The notes under the pieces are model-generated. The model was not told the origin of the DNA, did no database searches, and saw only the letters and a list, made by a program, of their open reading frames with translations. This document shows, in pieces, positions 52,708 to 64,000 of a DNA stretch of 64,000 nt. The stretch's first letter is position 1, and each line of letters begins with the position of its first letter. The DNA is from Rhopalosiphum padi (lineage: Eukaryota; Arthropoda; Insecta; Hemiptera; Aphididae), in assembly GCF_020882245.1 (NCBI RefSeq), contig NC_083599.1, positions 25,802,865 to 25,866,864 of the forward strand, written 5' to 3'. Position numbers and translations under genes: made by a program.

Positions 52708-55700
52708 CAGGGTTTTTTGACCCTATTTTTATGTTACACTACTATTAATTGACTATCAATTACATTCTATATTCATTACACGTACATTGCATAAAACCAT
52801 TATTATTATCAGAATCTTCTAGTCCATTGTTCAATGTAGGATGTTGATACTATTCCAAGTGGTAGGAATGTGAATTCACGTCTCAGCATGCATCAAGTGA
52901 TCTGCCTTACTACCATCTGAAAAAATGTTGTCGGTTAAATATGTATAATGGTTGGAGGAAAAAATGTCACTAATACATGCCATAACTGAAACGAAAATCT
53001 TTATATTACAACTAGTACGGGAAAACACTGAGCAATTCAGAAATGGAAATAATCAAACAAAAACTAACAAACAATCATCATTCTTATTACAACATTTGTG
53101 AAACCACTTTGCAGTTGAAACTTAAATACTAATACGAATGTAAAACTGGAAATAGATATGAAATATAAATATATAACAGATGATAAGATATAATAATTTT
53201 GATAAGACAAAAAAGATCGTACATATCTAGTAGAATGTTTTGTTGGATATTAATGTAAAATAAGTGTTTAATAAGAATACGCTTGTAGAGTAACTTAAAA
53301 TTGATGTTTTTTAATAGACTATGACATAACCATACCTCAAAAATAATACGGATTTGAACATAATAATATCAAATCATAATTGAATAAAAGAACCGTTAAA
53401 CATCTATTAAAACTAGACTATTTAAATTGCAATACTTTGGTTTATGATTTAATGAAAACCTAATTATGAAAAAAACGTAGAAATAATAAAAAGTTTTTTA
53501 AAGCTGAGGCATATTTTAAGAATGAAAATTAAAAAGCTCAATTTGTTTACCAATACTATATTCATATTTTTAACAAATTTCAATTGTTACATTACTATTA
53601 ATTTACTATCAATTACATTTTATATTCATTACAAACTACATTGCATAAAATCATTATTATTTTCAAAATCTTCAAGTCCATGTTCAATGTAGGATGTTGA
53701 AACTTTCCCAATATTCCAAAAATGTAAATTTATGTCTCAGCATGCCTTGAGTGATCCACCATTATACTGCCACCTAAAAAAAAATATTCATATAAATATG
53801 TATAATGGTTGGAGAAATTATAATAATGATGATTGATCAGTAATAAAAGATATTAAAAATCTACCAGTGTTGTGTTGAATTTTAATGAAAAAAAATGTAT
53901 AACAAAATATACTTGTACAATAACTTAAACTTGCTGATTTTCAATATGCAAAAAATATGAATTTTTAATATTTGTATAAATTATTATGTAAAACCATGTT
54001 TTATAGTGTTTATGATGTATCAGCTTCATTGAAATATATGTATGTTAATAATGGTAAATAAGAATCATTTTTACAATCTAGTAGTAAAGGTTTTAAGACA
54101 CTAACATGAGAATTGAGTGTTTTATAAGCAGCTAAAAATATGAATTTGTAATATTTGTATAAATTATTATGTAAAACTATGCTTCATAGTGTTTATGATG
54201 TATCACATTCAATGCAATACATGAATGTTAATGATGGTAAATAAGAAACATTTTTACAATCTAGTAGTAAAGGTTTTAAGACACTAACATGAGAATTGAG
54301 TGTTTTATAAGATGCTAAAAATATGAATTTGTTATAATTGTATAAATTATTATGTAAAAGCATGCTTCATAGTGTTTATGCAGTTTCATCTTAAATATAA
54401 TATAAGAATGTTAATAATGGTAAATAAGAATCATTTTTACAATCTAGTATTAAAGGTTTTAAGACACTAACATGAGAATTGAATGTTTTATAAGAAGTTA
54501 AAAATATGAATTTGTAATATTTGTAAAAATTATTATGTAGAACCATGTTTTATAGTGTTTATGAAGTATCAGCATCAATGATATATATGAATGTTACTAA
54601 TATATAATAAGAATCATTTTCACAATCTAGTAGTCAAGGTTTCAAGACACTAACATGAGAATTGAGTGTTTTATAAGAAGTTAAAAATATGAATTTGTAA
54701 TATTTGTAAAAATTATTATGTAAAACCATGTTTTATAGTGTTTATGATGTATCAGCTTCATTGAAATATATGTATGTTAATAATGGTAAATAAGAATCAT
54801 TTTTACAATCTAGTAGTAAAGGTTTTAAGACACTAACATGAGAATTGAGTGTTTTATAAGCAGCTAAAAATATGAATTTGTAATATTTGTATAAATTATT
54901 ATGTAAAACTATGCTTCATAGTGTTTATGATGTATCACATTCAATGCAATACATGAATGTTAATGATGGTAAATAAGAAACATTTTTACAATCTAGTAGT
55001 AAAGGTTTTAAGACACTAACATGAGAATTGAGTGTTTTATAAGATGCTAAAAATATGAATTTGTTATAATTGTATAAATTATTATGTAAAAGCATGCTTC
55101 ATAGTGTTTATGCAGTTTCATCTTAAATATAATATATGAATGTTAATAATGGTAAATAAGAATCATTTTTACAATCTAGTAGTAAAGGTTTTAAGACACT
55201 AACATGAGAATTGAATGTTTTATAAGAAGTTAAAAATATGAATTTGTAATATTTGTAAAAATTATTATGTAGAACCATGTTTTATAGTGTTTATGAAGTA
55301 TCAGCATCAATGATCTATATGAATGTTACTAATATATAATAAGAATCATTTTCACAATCTAGTAGTCAAGGTTTCAAGACACTAACATGAGAATTGAGTG
55401 TTTTATAAGAAGTTAAAAATATGAATTTGTAATATTTGTAAAAATTATTATGTAGAACCATGTTTTATAGTGTTTAGGATGTATCAGCATCAATGATATA
55501 TATGAATGTTACTAATATATAATAAGAATCATTTTCACAATCTAGTAGTCAAGGTTTCAAGACACTAACATGAGAATTGAGTGTTTTATAAGAAGTTAAA
55601 AATATGAATTTGTAATATTTGTAAAAATTATTATGTAGAACCATGTTTTATAGTGTTTAGGATGTATCAGCTTCAATGAAATATATGAATGTTAATGATG

Positions 55701-55732
55701 TTAAATAAGAATAATTTTCTTAATATGAAGAT
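52708..55732 (+). repeat. Higher-order unit 25 (3,025 bp, n=8)
   Basis: Mosaic core: X-type middle, Y-type block B. Block B remnant at 53798; array 53950-55719 with ten starts. The array equals four monomers plus a copy of the six-monomer array of unit 24, joined at 54728. Confidence 0.9.
52941..53132 (+). pseudogene. Block A ORF copy, decayed class
   Basis: Main decayed class, core 25; duplicated at 55966 with an offset of 3,025 bp. Confidence 0.55.
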
Positions 55733-57842
55733 CAGGGTTTTTTGACCCTATTTTTATGTTACACTACTATTAATTGACTATCAATTACATTCTATATTCA
55801 TTACACGTACATTGCATAAAACCATTATTATTATCAGAATCTTCTAGTCCATTGTTCAATGTAGGATGTTGATACTATTCCAAGTGGTAGGAATGTGAAT
55901 TCACGTCTCAGCATGCATCAAGTGATCTGCCTTACTACCATCTGAAAAAATGTTGTCGGTTAAATATGTATAATGGTTGGAGGAAAAAATGTCACTAATA
56001 CATGCCATAACTGAAACGAAAATCTTTATATTACAACTAGTACGGGAAAACACTGAGCAATTCAGAAATGGAAATAATCAAACAAAAACTAACAAACAAT
56101 CATCATTCTTATTACAACATTTGTGAAACCACTTTGCAGTTGAAACTTAAATACTAATACGAATGTAAAACTGGAAATAGATATGAAATATAAATATATA
56201 ACAGATGATAAGATATAATAATTTTGATAAGACAAAAAAGATCGTACATATCTAGTAGAATGTTTTGTTGGATATTAATGTAAAATAAGTGTTTAATAAG
56301 AATACGCTTGTAGAGTAACTTAAAATTGATGTTTTTTAATAGACTATGACATAACCATACCTCAAAAATAATACGGATTTGAACATAATAATATCAAATC
56401 ATAATTGAATAAAAGAACCGTTAAACATCTATTAAAACTAGACTATTTAAATTGCAATACTTTGGTTTATGATTTAATGAAAACCTAATTATGAAAAAAA
56501 CGTAGAAATAATAAAAAGTTTTTTAAAGCTGAGGCATATTTTAAGAATGAAAATTAAAAAGCTCAATTTGTTTACCAATACTATATTCATATTTTTAACA
56601 AATTTCAATTGTTACATTACTATTAATTTACTATCAATTACATTTTATATTCATTACAAACTGCATTGCATAAAATCATTATTATTTTCAAAATCTTCAA
56701 GTCCATGTTCAATGTAGGATGTTGAAACTTTCCCAATATTCCAAAAATGTAAATTTATGTCTCAGCATGCCTTGAGTGATCCACCATTATACTGCCACCT
56801 AAAAAAAAATATTCATATAAATATGTATAATGGTTGGAGAAATTATAATAATGATGATTGATCAGTAATAAAAGATATTAAAAATCTACCAGTGTTGTGT
56901 TGAATTTTAATGAAAAAAAATGTATAACAAAATATACTTGTACAATAACTTAAACTTGCTGATTTTCAATATGCAAAAAATATGAATTTTTAATATTTGT
57001 ATAAATTATTATGTAAAACCATGTTTTATAGTGTTTATGATGTATCAGCTTCATTGAAATATATGTATGTTAATAATGGTAAATAAGAATCATTTTTACA
57101 ATCTAGTAGTAAAGGTTTTAAGACACTAACATGAGAATTGAGTGTTTTATAAGCAGCTAAAAATATGAATTTGTAATATTTGTATAAATTATTATGTAAA
57201 ACTATGCTTCATAGTGTTTATGATGTATCACATTCAATGCAATACATGAATGTTAATGATGGTAAATAAGAAACATTTTTACAATCTAGTAGTAAAGGTT
57301 TTAAGACACTAACATGAGAATTGAGTGTTTTATAAGATGCTAAAAATATGAATTTGTTATAATTGTATAAATTATTATGTAAAAGCATGCTTCATAGTGT
57401 TTATGCAGTTTCATCTTAAATATAATATAAGAATGTTAATAATGGTAAATAAGAATCATTTTTACAATCTAGTATTAAAGGTTTTAAGACACTAACATGA
57501 GAATTGAATGTTTTATAAGAAGTTAAAAATATGAATTTGTAATATTTGTAAAAATTATTATGTAGAACCATGTTTTATAGTGTTTATGAAGTATCAGCAT
57601 CAATGATATATATGAATGTTACTAATATATAATAAGAATCATTTTCACAATCTAGTAGTCAAGGTTTCAAGACACTAACATGAGAATTGAGTGTTTTATA
57701 AGAAGTTAAAAATATGAATTTGTAATATTTGTAAAAATTATTATGTAGAACCATGTTTTATAGTGTTTAGGATGTATCAGCTTCAATGAAATATATGAAT
57801 GTTAATGATGTTAAATAAGAATAATTTTCTTAATATGAAGAT
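55733..57842 (+). repeat. Higher-order unit 26 (2,110 bp, n=3)
   Basis: The core is a copy of core 25 at an offset of 3,025 bp, including the private TATTCC change at 55876. Block B remnant at 56823; array 56975-57829 with five starts. Confidence 0.9.
55966..56157 (+). pseudogene. Block A ORF copy, decayed class
   Basis: Main decayed class, core 26, duplicate of the copy at 52941. Confidence 0.55.
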
Positions 57843-60800
57843 CAGGGTTTTTTGACCCTATTTTTATGTTACACTACTATTAATTGACTATCAATTACAT
57901 TCTATATTCATTACACGTACATTGCATAAAACCATTATTATTATCAGAATCTTCTAGTCCATTGTTCAATGTAGGATGTTGATACTTTTCCAAGTGGTAG
58001 GAATGTGAATTCACGTCTCAGCATGCATCAAGTGATCTGCCTTACTACCATCTGAAAAAATGTTGTCGGTTAAATATGTATAATGGTTGGAGGAAAAAAT
58101 GTCACTAATACATGCCATAACTGAAACGAAAATCTTTATATTACAACTAGTACGGGAAAACACTGAGCAATTCAGAAATGGAAATAATCAAACAAAAACT
58201 AACAAACAATCATCATTCTTATTACAACATTTGTGAAACCACTTTGCAGTTGAAACTTAAATACTAATACGAATGTAAAACTGGAAATAGATATGAAATA
58301 TAAATATATAACAGATGATAAGATATAATAATTTTGATAAGACAAAAAAGATCGTACATATCTACTAGAATGTTTTGTTGCATTTGAATGTAAAATAAGT
58401 GTTTATAAAGAATACACTTGTACAATAACTTAAAATTGCTGTTTTTTAATAGACTATGACATAAACATACATCAAAAATAATACTAATTTGAACATAATA
58501 ATATCAAATCATTATAGAATAAAAGTACTGTAGAACAACTATTAAAACTAGACGGTTTAAAATACAATACTTTGGTTTATGGTTTAATGAAATCCTAATT
58601 ATAAAATAAACGTAGTAATAATAAAAATATATTTAAAGCTGAGGCATATTTTAAGAATGAAAATTAAAAGATCAATTTGTTTACCAATACTATATTCATA
58701 TTTTTAACAAATTTCAATTGTTACATTACTATTAATTTACTATCAATTACATTTTATATTCATTACAAACTACATTGCATAAAATCATTATTATTTTCAA
58801 AATCTTCAAGTCCATGTTCAATGTAGGATGTTGAAACTTTCCCAATATTCCAAAAATGTAAATTTATGTCTCAGCATGCCTTGAGTGATCCACCATTATA
58901 CTGCCACCTAAAAAAAAATATTCATATAAATATGTATAATGGTTGGAGAAATTATAATAATGATGATTGATCAGTAATAAAAGATATTAAAAATCTACCA
59001 GTGTTGTGTTGAATTTTAATGAAAAAAAATGTATAACAAAATATACTTGTACAATAACTTAAACTTGCTGATTTTCAATATGCAAAAAATATGAATTTTT
59101 AATATTTGTATAAATTATTATGTAAAACCATGTTTTATAGTGTTTATGATGTATCAGCTTCATTGAAATATATGTATGTTAATAATGGTAAATAAGAATC
59201 ATTTTTACAATCTAGTAGTAAAGGTTTTAAGACACTAACATGAGAATTGAGTGTTTTATAAGCAGCTAAAAATATGAATTTGTAATATTTGTATAAATTA
59301 TTATGTAAAACTATGCTTCATAGTGTTTATGATGTATCACATTCAATGCAATACATGAATGTTAATGATGGTAAATAAGAAACATTTTTACAATCTAGTA
59401 GTAAAGGTTTTAAGACACTAACATGAGAATTGAGTGTTTTATAAGATGCTAAAAATATGAATTTGTTATAATTGTATAAATTATTATGTAAAAGCATGCT
59501 TCATAGTGTTTATGCAGTTTCATCTTAAATATAATATAAGAATGTTAATAATGGTAAATAAGAATCATTTTTACAATCTAGTATTAAAGGTTTTAAGACA
59601 CTAACATGAGAATTGAATGTTTTATAAGAAGTTAAAAATATGAATTTGTAATATTTGTAAAAATTATTATGTAGAACCATGTTTTATAGTGTTTATGAAG
59701 TATCAGCATCAATGATATATATGAATGTTACTAATATATAATAAGAATCATTTTCACAATCTAGTAGTCAAGGTTTCAAGACACTAACATGAGAATTGAG
59801 TGTTTTATAAGAAGTTAAAAATATGAATTTGTAATATTTGTAAAAATTATTATGTAGAACCATGTTTTATAGTGTTTATGAAGTATCAGCATCAATGATA
59901 TATATGAATGTTACTAATATATAATAAGAATCATTTTCACAATCTAGTAGTCAAGGTTTCAAGACACTAACAGGAGAATTGAGTGTTTTATAAGAAGTTA
60001 AAAATATGAATTTGTAATATTTGTAAAAATTATTATGTAGAACCATGTTTTATAGTGTTTAGGATGTATCAGCTTCATTGAAATATATGTATGTTAATAA
60101 TGGTAAATAAGAATCATTTTTACAATCTAGTAGTAAAGGTTTTAAGACACTAACATGAGAATTGAGTGTTTTATAAGCAGCTAAAAATATGAATTTGTAA
60201 TATTTGTATAAATTATTATGTAAAACTATGCTTCATAGTGTTTATGATGTATCACATTCAATGCAATACATGAATGTTAATGATGGTAAATAAGAAACAT
60301 TTTTACAATCTAGTAGTAAAGGTTTTAAGACACTAACATGAGAATTGAGTGTTTTATAAGATGCTAAAAATATGAATTTGTTATAATTGTATAAATTATT
60401 ATGTAAAAGCATGCTTCATAGTGTTTATGCAGTTTCATCTTAAATATAATATAAGAATGTTAATAATGGTAAATAAGAATCATTTTTACAATCTAGTATT
60501 AAAGGTTTTAAGACACTAACATGAGAATTGAATGTTTTATAAGAAGTTAAAAATATGAATTTGTAATATTTGTAAAAATTATTATGTAGAACCATGTTTT
60601 ATAGTGTTTATGAAGTATCAGCATCAATGATATATATGAATGTTACTAATATATAATAAGAATCATTTTCACAATCTAGTAGTCAAGGTTTCAAGACACT
60701 AACATGAGAATTGAGTGTTTTATAAGAAGTTAAAAATATGAATTTTTAATATTTGTATAAATTATTATGTAGAATAATATTTTATAGTGTTTATGAATTA

Positions 60801-61049
60801 TCAGCATAAATGATATATATGAATGTTACTAATATATAATAAGAATCATTTTCACAATCTAGTAGTCAAGGTTTCAAGACACTAACAGGAGAATTGAGTG
60901 TTTTATAAGAAGTTAAAAATATGAATTTGTAATATTTGTAAAAATTATTATGTAGAACCATGTTTTATAGTGTTTAGGATGTATCAGCTTCAATGAAATA
61001 TATGAATGTTAATGATGTTAAATAAGAATTATTTTCTTAATATGAAGAT
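57843..61049 (+). repeat. Higher-order unit 27 (3,207 bp, n=9)
   Basis: The longest unit. Lineage Y core; block B remnant at 58932; array 59084-61036 with eleven starts. A block of five monomers is repeated within the array, with a chimeric monomer at 60045. Confidence 0.9.
58076..58267 (+). pseudogene. Block A ORF copy, decayed class
   Basis: Main decayed class, lineage Y core 27. Confidence 0.55.
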
Positions 61050-62608
61050 CAAGGTTTTTTGACCCTATTTTTATGTTATACTACTATTAATTGACTATCA
61101 ATTACATTCTATATTCATTACACGTACATTGCATAAAACTATTATTATTATCAGAATCTTCTAGTCCATTGTTCAATGTAGGATGTTGATACTTTTCCAA
61201 GTGGTAGGAATGTGAATTCACGTCTCATTATGCATCAAGTGATCTGCCGTACTACCATCTGAAAAAATGTAGTCGGTTAAATATGTATAATGGTTGGAGG
61301 AAAAAATGTCACTCATACATGCCATTATTAAAACGAAAATCTTTATATTACAACAAGTACGGGAAAATACTGAGCGATTCAGAAATGGAAATAATCAAAC
61401 AAAAACTAACACACAAACTTCATTCATATTACAACATTTGTGAAAGCAGTTTGCAGTTGAAACTTAAATACTAATACGAATGTAAAACTGCAAGTAGATA
61501 TGAAATATAAACATATAACAGATGATAAGATATAATAATTTTGATAAGATAAAAAGATCGCACATATCTAGTAGAATGTTTTGTTGGATATTAATGTAAA
61601 ATAAGTGTTTATTAAGAATACGCTTGTAGAGTAACTTAAAATTGCTGTTTTTTAATAGACTATGACATAACCATACCTCAAAAATAATACGGATTTGAAC
61701 ATAATAATATCAAATCATAATTGAATAAAAGAACCGTTAAACATCTATTAAAACTAGACTATTTAAATTGCAATACTTTGGTTTATGATTTAATGAAAAC
61801 CTAATTATGAAAAAAACGTAGAAATAATAAAAAGTTTTTTAAAGCTGAGGCATATTTTAAGAATGAAAATTAAAAAGCTCAATTTGTTTACCAATACTAT
61901 ATTCATATTTTTAACAAATTTCAATTGTTCCACTACTATTAATTTACTATAGATTACATTTTATATTCATTACAAGTACATTGCTTAAAATCATTATTAT
62001 TATCAGAATCTTCAAGTCCAAGTTCAATGTAGGATGTTGAAACTTTCCCAATATTCCAAAAATGTTAATTTATGTCTCAGCATGCTTTGAGTGATCCACC
62101 ATTATACTGCCACCTAAAAAAAAATATTCATAAAAATATGTATAATGGTTGGAGAAAATATAATAATGATGATTGATCAGTAATAAAAGATATTAAAAAT
62201 CTACCAGTGTTGTGTTGAATTTTAATGAAAAAAAATGTAGAACAAAATATACTTGTACAATAACTTAAACTTGCTGATTTTCAATATGCAGAAAATATGA
62301 ATTTTTAATATTTGTATAAATTATTATGTAGAATAATATTTTATAGTGTTTATGAATTATCAGCTTCATTAATATATATGTATGTTAATAATAGTAAATA
62401 AGAATCATTTTCACAATCTAGTAGTCAAGGTTTCAAGACACTAACATGAGAATTGAGTGTTTTATAAGAAGTTAAAAATATGAATTTGTAATATTTGTAA
62501 AAATTATTATGTAGAACCATGTTTTATAGTGTTTAGGATGTATCAGCTTCAATGAAATATATGAATGTTAATGATGTTAAATAAGAATTATTTTCTTAAT
62601 ATGAAGAT
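61050..62608 (+). repeat. Higher-order unit 28 (1,559 bp, n=0)
   Basis: Minimal unit carrying an intact block A ORF. Marker mutated to CAAGG. Block B remnant at 62138; array 62290-62595 with two starts. Confidence 0.9.
61283..61474 (+). CDS. Block A ORF, intact 63-codon copy in core 28
   Basis: Identical protein to the copies at 18838 and 22868 although about 38-42 kb away, which points to recent copying or conversion. The open frame extends upstream to 61208. It is followed one short unit (1,559 bp) later by another intact copy. Confidence 0.35.
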   Translation: MYNGWRKKCHSYMPLLKRKSLYYNKYGKILSDSEMEIIKQKLTHKLHSYYNICESSLQLKLKY

Positions 62609-64000
62609 CAGGGTTTTTTGACCCTATTTTTATGTTATACTACTATTAATTGACTATCAATTACATTCTATATTCATTACACGTACATTGCATAAAACCA
62701 TTATTATTATCAGAATCTTCTAGTCCATTGTTCAATGTAGGATGTTGATACTTTTCCAAGTGGTAGGAATGTGAATTCACGTCTCATTATGCATCAAGTG
62801 ATCTGCCGTACTACCATCTGAAAAAATGTAGTCGGTTAAATATGTATAATGGTTGGAGGAAAAAATGTCACTCATACATGCCATTATTAAAACGAAAATC
62901 TTTATATTACAACAAGTACGGGAAAATACTGAGCGATTCAGAAATGGAAATAATCAAACAAAAACAAACACACAAACTTCATTCATATTACAACATTTGT
63001 GAAAGCAGTTTGCAGTTGAAACTTAAATACTAATACGAATGTAAAACTGCAAGTAGATATGAAATATAAACATATAACAGATGATAAGATATAATAATTT
63101 TGATAAGATAAAAAGATCGCACATATCTAGTAGAATGTTTTGTTGGATATTAATGTAAAATAAGTGTTTATTAAGAATAAGCTTGTAGAGTAACTTAAAA
63201 TTGCTGTTTTTTAATAGACTATGACATAACCATACCTCAAAAATAATACGGATTTGAACATAATAATATCAAATCATAATTGAATAAAAGTACCGTTAAA
63301 CATCTATTAAAACTAGACTATTTAAACTGCAATACTTTGGTTTATGATTTAATGAAAACCTAATTATGATAAAAACGTAGAAATAATAAAAAGTTTTTTA
63401 AAGCTGAGGCATATTTTAAGATTGAAAATTAAAAAGCTCAATTTGTTTACCAATACTATATTCATATTTTTAACAAATTTCAATTGTTCCACTACTATTA
63501 ATTTACTATAGATTACATTTTATATTCATTACAAGTACATTGCTTAAAATCATTATTATTATCAGAATCTTCAAGTCCATGTTCAATGTAGGATGTTGAA
63601 ACTTTCCCAATATTCCAAAAATGTTAATTTATGTCTCAGCATGCTTTGAGTGATCCACCATTATACTGCCACCTAAAAAAAAATATTCATATAAATATGT
63701 ATAATGGTTGGAGAAATTATAATAATGATGATTGATCAGTAATAAAAGATATTAAAAATCTACCAGTGTTGTGTTGAATTTTAATGAAAAAAAATGTATA
63801 ACAAAATATACTTGTACAATAACTTAAACTTGCTGATTTTCAATATGCAGAAAATATGAATTTTTAATATTTGTATAAATTATTATGTAAAACCATGTTT
63901 TATAGTGCTTATGATGTATCAGCTTCATTGAAATATATGTATGTTAATAATGGTAAATAAGAATCATTTTCACAATCTAGTAGTCAAGGTTTTAAGACAC
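62609..64000 (+). repeat. Higher-order unit 29, cut by window end
   Basis: Carries an intact block A ORF. Block B remnant at 63697. The array begins at about 63849 and has one visible start at 63895, of the GTGCTTATG series. Confidence 0.9.
62842..63033 (+). CDS. Block A ORF, intact copy in core 29 with L42Q
   Basis: The frame is open for 63 codons, and for 88 from 62767. One change from the other intact copies replaces Leu42 with Gln (CTA to CAA). The change falls in the predicted helical, Lys-rich middle. It is a private mutation, showing that the intact copies are not under visible pressure to stay identical. Confidence 0.33.
   Translation: MYNGWRKKCHSYMPLLKRKSLYYNKYGKILSDSEMEIIKQKQTHKLHSYYNICESSLQLKLKY

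Larger units (their letters stand above)
51703..57752 (+). repeat. 3,025-bp tandem duplication (two copies)
   Basis: 51703-54727 is repeated as 54728-57752. Private variants match at exactly 3,025 bp: GATCTATATG at 52287 and 55312, and TATTCC at 52851 and 55876. The copies differ at few sites, for example CAAACTACATT against CAAACTGCATT near 56658. Confidence 0.8.
1..64000 (+). repeat. Two-level tandem satellite array filling the window
   Basis: The whole window is made of head-to-tail higher-order units, all in one orientation. Each unit is a core of about 1.25 kb plus a run of 183-bp monomers. I located 29 core markers, at 1007, 3298, 5772, 7331, 9256, 11169, 12733, 14571, 16680, 18605, 21070, 22635, 24928, 27407, 29329, 31250, 33168, 35801, 38617, 41250, 43907, 46016, 48490, 50416, 52708, 55733, 57843, 61050 and 62609. 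About 164 monomer starts can be counted. No unique DNA interrupts the array. It resembles a subtelomeric or heterochromatic satellite; a Plasmodium subtelomere is the best guess from memory, unverified. Confidence 0.95.

Overview
The 64 kb window is one continuous, very A+T-rich tandem repeat array (well above 70% A+T by eye; not computed). It has no recognisable full-length gene, no tRNA or rRNA, and no mobile element. Everything is in one orientation. The array has two levels. A 183-bp monomer is repeated in short runs, and each run is followed by a roughly 1.25-kb non-monomeric 'core'. Run plus core form a higher-order unit that recurs 29 times. Using the marker CAGGGTTTTTTGACCC (or its mutated form) at the head of each core, the 28 complete units span 1007-62608 and average 2,200 bp. 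Their lengths fall close to 1559 + n x 183 bp with n = 0 to 9, so unit size changes by whole monomers. One unit (12733-14570) departs from the rule because part of its core is deleted.

Each core holds two diverged copies of the same ancestral segment. Block A is long and carries a 63-codon reading frame beginning MYNGWRKKC. Block B is short and carries a 12-codon remnant beginning MYNGWRN. Alignable codons upstream of both ATGs suggest that the segment was once part of a coding exon. The 63-codon frame is open in four of 29 A blocks (18838, 22868, 61283, 62842). It is broken by nonsense codons, never by frameshifts, in the other 25.

Region by region: 1-4.58 kb is a near-perfect duplicate pair of 2,291-bp units. 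4.6-12.7 kb has mostly short units. 12.7-13.45 kb is a truncated core. 14-24 kb mixes two core types and carries two intact ORFs. About 26.5-30.4 kb is unusually rich in single-base insertions, mainly in homopolymers, and may be an unpolished stretch of assembly. 33-41 kb contains three consecutive units sharing one private rearrangement. 41-50 kb contains a 4.6-4.8 kb two-unit duplication. 51.7-57.75 kb is an exact-offset 3,025-bp tandem duplication. 59-61 kb has the longest monomer run (11 starts). 61-64 kb has two more intact ORFs.

Organism: the composition, the unit near 2.3 kb, the short TCAGGGTTT telomere-like motif and the exon-like remnants best fit a subtelomeric repeat array of a malaria parasite. 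The closest match I can recall is the 2.3-kb subtelomeric repeat family of Plasmodium berghei and its rodent-parasite relatives. This is recognition from memory and was not checked by search. Another A+T-rich eukaryote is possible. The array probably acts structurally, through recombination, chromosome-end or nuclear-position functions, rather than by coding. That role is inference.
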